10,981 bases of DNA, from the NCBI GenBank assembly GCA_947176655.1, contig CAMWRK010000056.1, positions 1-10,981 of the forward strand, written 5' to 3'. A program made the position numbers and the translations under genes. A model generated the notes under the pieces. That model did no database searches, was not told the origin of the DNA, and worked only from the letters and a program-made list of their open reading frames with translations. Numbering within the stretch: position 1 is the stretch's first letter; the number at the start of each line of letters is the position of its first letter. Shown piece by piece: positions 7,498 through 10,981 of this stretch. This stretch comes from an uncultured Prevotellaceae bacterium. GTDB lineage: Bacteria > Bacteroidota > Bacteroidia > Bacteroidales > Bacteroidaceae.

Positions 7498-9345
7498 ATG
7501 AATAAAAGACTGTTAGGCCTGCTGGCGCTTGCGACTGTCGCCTTTTCTGCCGTGGCTCGCGAGAGAGTGTACAATGCCGCCGACCTGGGCATAGTGCCGA
7601 ATACCGGCAAGAGCCAGTCTGCCGCCATGGCACGTGCCATAGAGACTATACGCTCCGCCATGGGCAAAGGAGACCGTGCCGTACTGAGACTTACTGACGG
7701 ACGCTATGACTTCTTTCCCGATGACGCGGCAAAGCGCGAGTATTACATATCCAATCACGATCAGACGAAATCAAAGTCCGTGGGTCTGCCTCTGGAGGAT
7801 ATGCATGACTTTGTTCTCGAAGGCAATGGCGCGGAACTGATATTCCACGGGCGCATGCTGCCGCTTTCTCTGGTGCGTTCGAGCGGATGTACGTTGCGTG
7901 ATTTCAGCATAGACTTTATCAATCCGCAGATTTCACAGATAACCATATTGGAGAACGACAATTCTCGCGGCATTACTTTCAGCCCTGCTCCGTGGGTTAA
8001 GCATGAGATAGAGCGAGGAAACTTCATGACGTATGGTTCAGGGTGGCGCTTCCGTCATCAGTATGGCATCGCTTTCGACGGTAAGACCCGGCATATCGTA
8101 TACAAGACCAGCGATCTGCACTGTCCCATAGCAAATGTCATAAAGATGGGGGACAACAAGTTCCGTGTGCCCGGATGGAAGGATGACCGCCTGAAGCCAG
8201 GCACCGTCATTGCCTTGCGCGGATGGGAACGTCCCGCTCCGGGCATCTTCATGACGCACAGCCGCAACACATGCATCGAGCGCGTCCGCGTGCACTATGC
8301 CGAGGGCATGGGTCTGCTTGCACAGATGTGCGAGAATATCTCCATGGACGGTTTCGGTGTCTGTCTCCGAAACAACGTCGATCCGCGCTATTTCACCACT
8401 CAGGCAGATGCCACGCACTTCTCGGCCTGCCGTGGCAGGATAACTTCCGTGAACGGTCTGTACGAGGGAATGATGGACGATGCCATCAACGTACACGGCA
8501 CGTATCTTAAGGTTGTCCGTCGTGTGGACGACCACACTCTCGAAGGACGCTACATGCACGGCCAGTCGTGGGGCTTCGACTGGGGCTTTGCCGGAGACAA
8601 GGTGCAGTTCGTGCGTTCTTCCACCATGGAACTGGTGGGCGAGGCCAACCAGATTGCCGAAATCACGCCTTTGGATGCCGTAAGTGCTGTGAGGGGACGC
8701 GGCATGGACGGAGCAAAGTCATTCCGTATCCGTTTCAAGAATCCCGTGCCTAAGGAAATCACGGAACAGGCCGGTTACGGACTTGAAAACCAGACATGGA
8801 CTCCGGAAGTCCGTTTCGCAGGCAATACCATACGCAACAACCGTGCCCGCGGTACCTTGTTCAGCACTCCGCGCCGTGTCGTTGTCGAGGACAATCTCTT
8901 CGACCACACCTCAGGCTGCGCCATACTGCTCTGCGGCGACTGCAACGGGTGGTACGAGACAGGAGCCTGCCGCGATGTCACCATACGTCGCAACCGCTTT
9001 GTCAACGCACTGACCAATCAGTTCCAGTTCACCAATGCTGTCATATCCATCTATCCCGAGATACCGAATCTCGATGGTCAGAAAAAACTCTTCCATGGCG
9101 GCAAGCCCGGAGCCATACGCATAGAGGACAACAAATTCGAGACATTCGATGCTCCCGTTCTTTATGCCAAGAGCGTCAATGGCCTTGTCTATCGCAACAA
9201 CACCATCGTCACCAATAAGGACTACAAACCGTTCCATCCGAATACTGACCGTTTCCTGTTGCAGCGTGTCAGCAACGTGGAGATAGACGGTCTGTTATTT
9301 GACTGTGGCGGCAGCATTATCCGCGAGGTCAAGCTGAATCCCTGA
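7498..9345 (+). CDS. GH110 alpha-1,3-galactosidase, exported beta-helix enzyme
   Basis: The 615-residue product matches family GH110, inverting alpha-1,3-galactosidases that remove terminal alpha-1,3-linked galactose from blood group B or linear Gal-alpha-1,3-Gal. A signal peptide covers residues 1-20. The mature chain begins like many right-handed beta-helix proteins (VYNAADLGIVPNTGKSQS), then shows GH110 signatures: REYYISNHDQT, GNGAELIFHGRMLPLSLVRS, WVKHEI, VHYAEGMGLLAQMCENI, RYFTTQADATHFS, LYEGMMDDAINVHGTYLKVV, RNNRARGTLFSTPRR and LLCGDCNGW. D304, D327 and D328 (in QADATHF and MMDDAIN) are the likely catalytic acids; their spacing agrees with what I recall of solved GH110 structures. Whether it belongs to the branched-only or the branched-plus-linear subfamily needs alignment. 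It begins 39 bases after GH125, so it is probably the last gene of the operon; a near-match -7 box (TACCTTTA, 7478-7485) could give a weak extra promoter. Confidence 0.93.
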   Translation: MNKRLLGLLALATVAFSAVARERVYNAADLGIVPNTGKSQSAAMARAIETIRSAMGKGDRAVLRLTDGRYDFFPDDAAKREYYISNHDQTKSKSVGLPLEDMHDFVLEGNGAELIFHGRMLPLSLVRSSGCTLRDFSIDFINPQISQITILENDNSRGITFSPAPWVKHEIERGNFMTYGSGWRFRHQYGIAFDGKTRHIVYKTSDLHCPIANVIKMGDNKFRVPGWKDDRLKPGTVIALRGWERPAPGIFMTHSRNTCIERVRVHYAEGMGLLAQMCENISMDGFGVCLRNNVDPRYFTTQADATHFSACRGRITSVNGLYEGMMDDAINVHGTYLKVVRRVDDHTLEGRYMHGQSWGFDWGFAGDKVQFVRSSTMELVGEANQIAEITPLDAVSAVRGRGMDGAKSFRIRFKNPVPKEITEQAGYGLENQTWTPEVRFAGNTIRNNRARGTLFSTPRRVVVEDNLFDHTSGCAILLCGDCNGWYETGACRDVTIRRNRFVNALTNQFQFTNAVISIYPEIPNLDGQKKLFHGGKPGAIRIEDNKFETFDAPVLYAKSVNGLVYRNNTIVTNKDYKPFHPNTDRFLLQRVSNVEIDGLLFDCGGSIIREVKLNP

Positions 9346-9373
9346 GCCGCAGTTACTCGTGATCAGGATACAG

Positions 9374-9416
9374 GACAAGCCCGGATGCAACCGTCAAGGT
9401 TGTTTCCGGGCTTGTC
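9374..9416. terminator. Hairpin between convergent GH110 and ATPase genes
   Basis: A perfect 12-base inverted repeat (9374-9385 with 9405-9416) encloses a second small stem, CAACC/GGTTG (9388-9392 with 9398-9402). It starts 28 bases after the GH110 stop and overlaps the last bases of the ATPase stop codon (9415-9417). In this position it can end transcription of the glycosidase operon and perhaps of the opposing gene. Neither side has a clear T run, so termination strength is uncertain. Confidence 0.65.
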
Positions 9417-10599
9417 AGAAAAGCGTCCTGAGGTCTATGGTCAAGAACTCCTCTGCGCTTATGCCGCCGTCTCCTACGATGATTGCTATATGCGGATTGA
9501 ACATCTTCTTGAATGTCTCAAGTCCTGTGGTGGATTTCTCTGCATTGCTCTTGATTTCAATAGCCACGACAGAGCCATTCTTACGCAGAATATAGTCCAC
9601 TTCATCGTTGCGCTCGCGCCAATAAAATACTTCGAACCTATGCACAAAGGCTTGGTTTATAATGTCTGCCCCAATGCCTGACTCGAAGATATGTCCCCAT
9701 GTTTTGCGGTTTAATATGGCCTGTTCGTATGTGTATGGACAGAGCATGGTCTTCAGTGCGTTGTTGTATACTTGGAATTTTGGAATGCTCGCTTTTCTTC
9801 GGGCAACATCAATGCTGTATTTCTGCAAACCGGTAAGCATTCCTGATTCGTTCAGTAGATTGATGTATCCGGTTAATGTCGTCGTGTTTCCTGCATCCTG
9901 CAATGAACCTAACATCTTCGATAGCGATAGCATATTCCCTGAATAGGCTGCTCCCAGTTCAAATGTTTGGCGTAGCAAAGCGGGTTTGCCAACAGGTGTG
10001 TCCATCAGAATGTCTTTGTTGATAGTCGCTTCAACAATGGCAGACTGGATGTATTGCTGGTATCGCTCCGCGTCATTTACAAGTGATGCTGCACCAGGGT
10101 AGCTTCCGTAAAAAATATATTGCTCAAGGCTGAATCCAAAGCATTCGTGCATCTCCTGATAGCGCCAATGGCTCATGCGGATTTCCTCAAAACGTCCGCC
10201 CAATGACTCTGATAGTCCTCTTTCTAATAGCACACGGCTACTTCCGAGCAGGAGAACCTTGATGTTGCGGTCATGGAACGTATCGTCGTCCCATTCCTTT
10301 TTAACGGCTTCGCTCCAGTTCGCAATCTTCTGGATTTCGTCAATGACGAGAACTATGTCGTCATATTTCTTACTCTCTTTCAGGCTGCGTACTGTTGCCC
10401 AGCAGTTTGAAATCCATGCTCCGTTGGTGGCTGGAACATTGTCGGCAGAGAAGAAATAATAAGGTGTGTCTAAGTCATTCAGTACTTGCTTGACTACGGT
10501 TGATTTGCCCACCTGACGTGGCCCCATAACTACCTGAACGAACTTCCGCGGTTCTTTTAGACGGTTTTTAATAATGTGATATTCAGCTCTTTTATACAT
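9415..10599 (-). CDS. AAA ATPase with DUF4143 and nuclease-like C-terminal domain
   Basis: The 394-residue product is an intact COG1373-type ATPase. The N-terminal AAA_14 domain has Walker A GPRQVGKST (26-34), Walker B with D87-E88 (IVLVIDEIQ) and a sensor-like LLLGSSR. The middle part carries FGFSLEQYIFYGSYPGAAS, linking to DUF4143 (about 200-320). The C-terminal region resembles a PD-(D/E)XK core: WRERNDEVDYIL with E333 and D335, then E348-I-K350. There is no signal peptide or membrane segment, so it is cytosolic. The family is abundant in Bacteroidota and Archaea; its cellular role remains unclear, with suggestions ranging from DNA transactions to stress or defence functions. Its base composition is more A/T-rich than the adjoining glycosidases, suggesting separate origin. 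The ATG at 10597-10599 is chosen because it lies about 37 bases from the predicted transcription start and gives the normal family N-terminus. An operator-like repeat fills its leader. No cognate partner gene is adjacent. Confidence 0.94.
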   Translation of the reverse strand: MYKRAEYHIIKNRLKEPRKFVQVVMGPRQVGKSTVVKQVLNDLDTPYYFFSADNVPATNGAWISNCWATVRSLKESKKYDDIVLVIDEIQKIANWSEAVKKEWDDDTFHDRNIKVLLLGSSRVLLERGLSESLGGRFEEIRMSHWRYQEMHECFGFSLEQYIFYGSYPGAASLVNDAERYQQYIQSAIVEATINKDILMDTPVGKPALLRQTFELGAAYSGNMLSLSKMLGSLQDAGNTTTLTGYINLLNESGMLTGLQKYSIDVARRKASIPKFQVYNNALKTMLCPYTYEQAILNRKTWGHIFESGIGADIINQAFVHRFEVFYWRERNDEVDYILRKNGSVVAIEIKSNAEKSTTGLETFKKMFNPHIAIIVGDGGISAEEFLTIDLRTLF

Positions 10600-10606
10600 G
10601 GTTTAC

Positions 10607-10644
10607 ATTTTTACTCAATGCATTGAGTATTTTTACTCAATGCA
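10607..10644 (-). repeat. Operator-like repeat: three ACTCAATG half-sites in the ATPase leader
   Basis: Two identical 16-base copies (ATTTTTACTCAATGCA at 10607-10622 and 10629-10644) lie exactly 22 bases apart, about two helical turns. Between them an inverted half-site (10621-10628) makes ACTCAATG/CATTGAGT a perfect 16-base palindrome (10613-10628). The half-sites are thus direct, inverted, direct. The upstream copy shares two bases with the promoter -7 box, and the array covers the predicted transcription start and leader of the ATPase gene. A palindrome without a loop is a poor RNA hairpin but a good dimer-binding site, so a repressor operator is the favoured reading. The binding protein is not identified. 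Confidence 0.65.
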
Positions 10645-10673
10645 AATATAATGCTAATTTTCATAATGTGCAA
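10643..10673 (-). promoter_or_regulatory. Promoter of the AAA/DUF4143 ATPase gene
   Basis: The minus strand has TATATTTG (10650-10643), a full match to the Bacteroides -7 element, preceded after 20 bases by TTG (10673-10671) at the -33 position. This is the best complete promoter in the window. Initiation is expected near 10636, inside the operator-like repeat, with the start codon about 37 bases further on. Confidence 0.7.
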
Positions 10674-10688
10674 GGTAATGTGCAAGGT
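10665..10688. repeat. Tandem 12-base repeat at the ATPase -33 region
   Basis: The unit AATGTGCAAGGT occurs twice without a gap (10665-10676 and 10677-10688), and a third partial AATGT follows. Each unit carries the CCTTG (minus strand) that serves as the -33 element, so the duplication offers a second, displaced copy. It may be a simple slippage duplication or a regulator site. Confidence 0.5.
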
Positions 10689-10703
10689 AATGTCCTTGGT
10701 GCT

Positions 10704-10734
10704 ATTCCGGATTTTCCGGCGTTTTCATTCCGGA
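10704..10734. repeat. Spaced ATTCCGGA direct repeat
   Basis: ATTCCGGA occurs at 10704-10711 and 10727-10734, 23 bases apart, within a stretch rich in TCCGG and TTTTC. The core TCCGGA is itself palindromic. It lies upstream of the ATPase promoter and could be a binding site or an incidental short repeat; nothing else in 10689-10776 is recognisable. Confidence 0.3.
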
Positions 10735-10776
10735 CTTTTCGGAATTTGCCATAAAAGGCATTGTTGTCAGGCATAA

Positions 10777-10814
10777 GAAAACTGCACCATAAACTCGGTT
10801 ATGGTGCAGTTTTC
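10777..10814. terminator. Strong bidirectional hairpin terminator
   Basis: A perfect 16-base inverted repeat (10777-10792 with 10799-10814) surrounds a six-base loop. The outer stem is A-rich on the left and T-rich on the right, as in a two-way Rho-independent terminator. It starts 34 bases beyond the stop codon of the minus-strand coding fragment at 10849, so it most likely ended that gene and insulates the ATPase promoter from it. Confidence 0.8.
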
Positions 10815-10848
10815 TGTTGTTGGTCAGTATGTCTATTCCGCGGCGGCC

Positions 10849-10920
10849 TTATTCTGCCGTCTCATTCTCCCATAGCTTCTCGGACAGGAAATATGTTTCA
10901 CGTGTGTCGTAGGCGGTGTC
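10849..10920 (-). pseudogene. C-terminal 23 codons of a truncated gene
   Basis: The minus strand reads as a plausible protein end, YDTRETYFLSEKLWENE followed by TAE and a TAA stop (10849-10851). Codon choice resembles the neighbouring G/C-rich genes, and a strong terminator follows in the right place. Reading upstream, the frame meets TGA at 10921-10923 directly before the first aspartate codon, and the DNA becomes A/T-rich. The simplest reading is the tail of a real gene cut at about 10920. I do not recognise the family from so short a piece. Confidence 0.4.
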
Positions 10921-10981
10921 TCACAAAAACGACCGTTTTAATGACATGCACAGCCTACCATTTAAACCAACGTGTTCATTT
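10915..10981 (-). mobile_element. Possible insertion-sequence end at the window edge
   Basis: From GGTGTCTCAC (10915-10924) onward, composition shifts abruptly and the adjoining gene tail is interrupted. The minus strand is open from the window edge through 19 codons ending NGRLCMSLKRSFL and the TGA at 10921-10923, overlapping the proposed end. This resembles a transposase reading frame running to a terminal inverted repeat. An inverted AAAACG/CGTTTT pair lies at 10926-10939. The rest of the element is outside the window, and no family is recognised, so this is a weak inference. Confidence 0.25.

Noticed and set aside
8038..8559. 173-codon minus-strand open frame opposite GH110
   Set aside because: It lies entirely against the catalytic region of GH110 and gives no recognisable protein.
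1..10981. CRISPR array, tRNA, rRNA or riboswitch
   Set aside because: No regularly spaced repeats, cloverleaf-like sequence or known aptamer core was seen. The only repeats are the short ones near 10607-10734.

Overview
The window looks like a chromosomal segment of a gut-type Bacteroidota (order Bacteroidales). The families present are typical of that group: GH92, GH125, GH110, a DUF5117/DUF4953 metalloprotease and AAA/DUF4143 ATPases. Three places carry the Bacteroides -7 promoter element TAnnTTTG, and starts lack Shine-Dalgarno sequences. Genus cannot be fixed from sequence reading alone.

Layout from left to right: (1) the 3' part of an AAA/DUF4143 ATPase gene (2-913, +), broken by one in-frame amber codon. 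(2) A 349-base gene-poor stretch (914-1262) with two hairpins and a short coding-like scrap on the minus strand. (3) A secreted metzincin-type zinc metalloprotease (1263-3647, -). (4) A 138-base divergent promoter region with one recognisable -7 box per direction. (5) A same-strand run of three exported glycosidases: GH92 alpha-mannosidase, GH125 alpha-1,6-mannosidase and GH110 alpha-1,3-galactosidase (3786-9345, +), separated by only 52 and 39 bases. (6) A convergent, intact AAA/DUF4143 ATPase (9415-10599, -) whose stop codon touches a terminator-like hairpin behind GH110. (7) A 382-base right flank with a clear promoter, an unusual three-half-site operator-like repeat, a strong hairpin terminator, and the last 23 codons of a minus-strand gene that is cut off just before the window edge.

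The core is a small host-glycan-harvesting cluster. GH110 would remove terminal alpha-1,3-galactose (blood group B or the Gal-alpha-1,3-Gal cap). GH92 and GH125 would trim alpha-mannose from mannose-rich N-glycans or mannan. The divergent protease could attack the protein carrier. All four have plain signal peptides and no lipobox, so periplasmic action is most likely. No SusC/SusD pair, sulfatase or dedicated regulator is in view, so any import genes and sensor lie elsewhere. The two ATPase genes at the edges belong to one superfamily, are more A/T-rich than the glycosidases, and look like independently acquired accessory genes. I see no CRISPR array, tRNA, rRNA or complete mobile element. 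The less-explained signals are the ATPase operator repeat and the truncated gene at the right edge.
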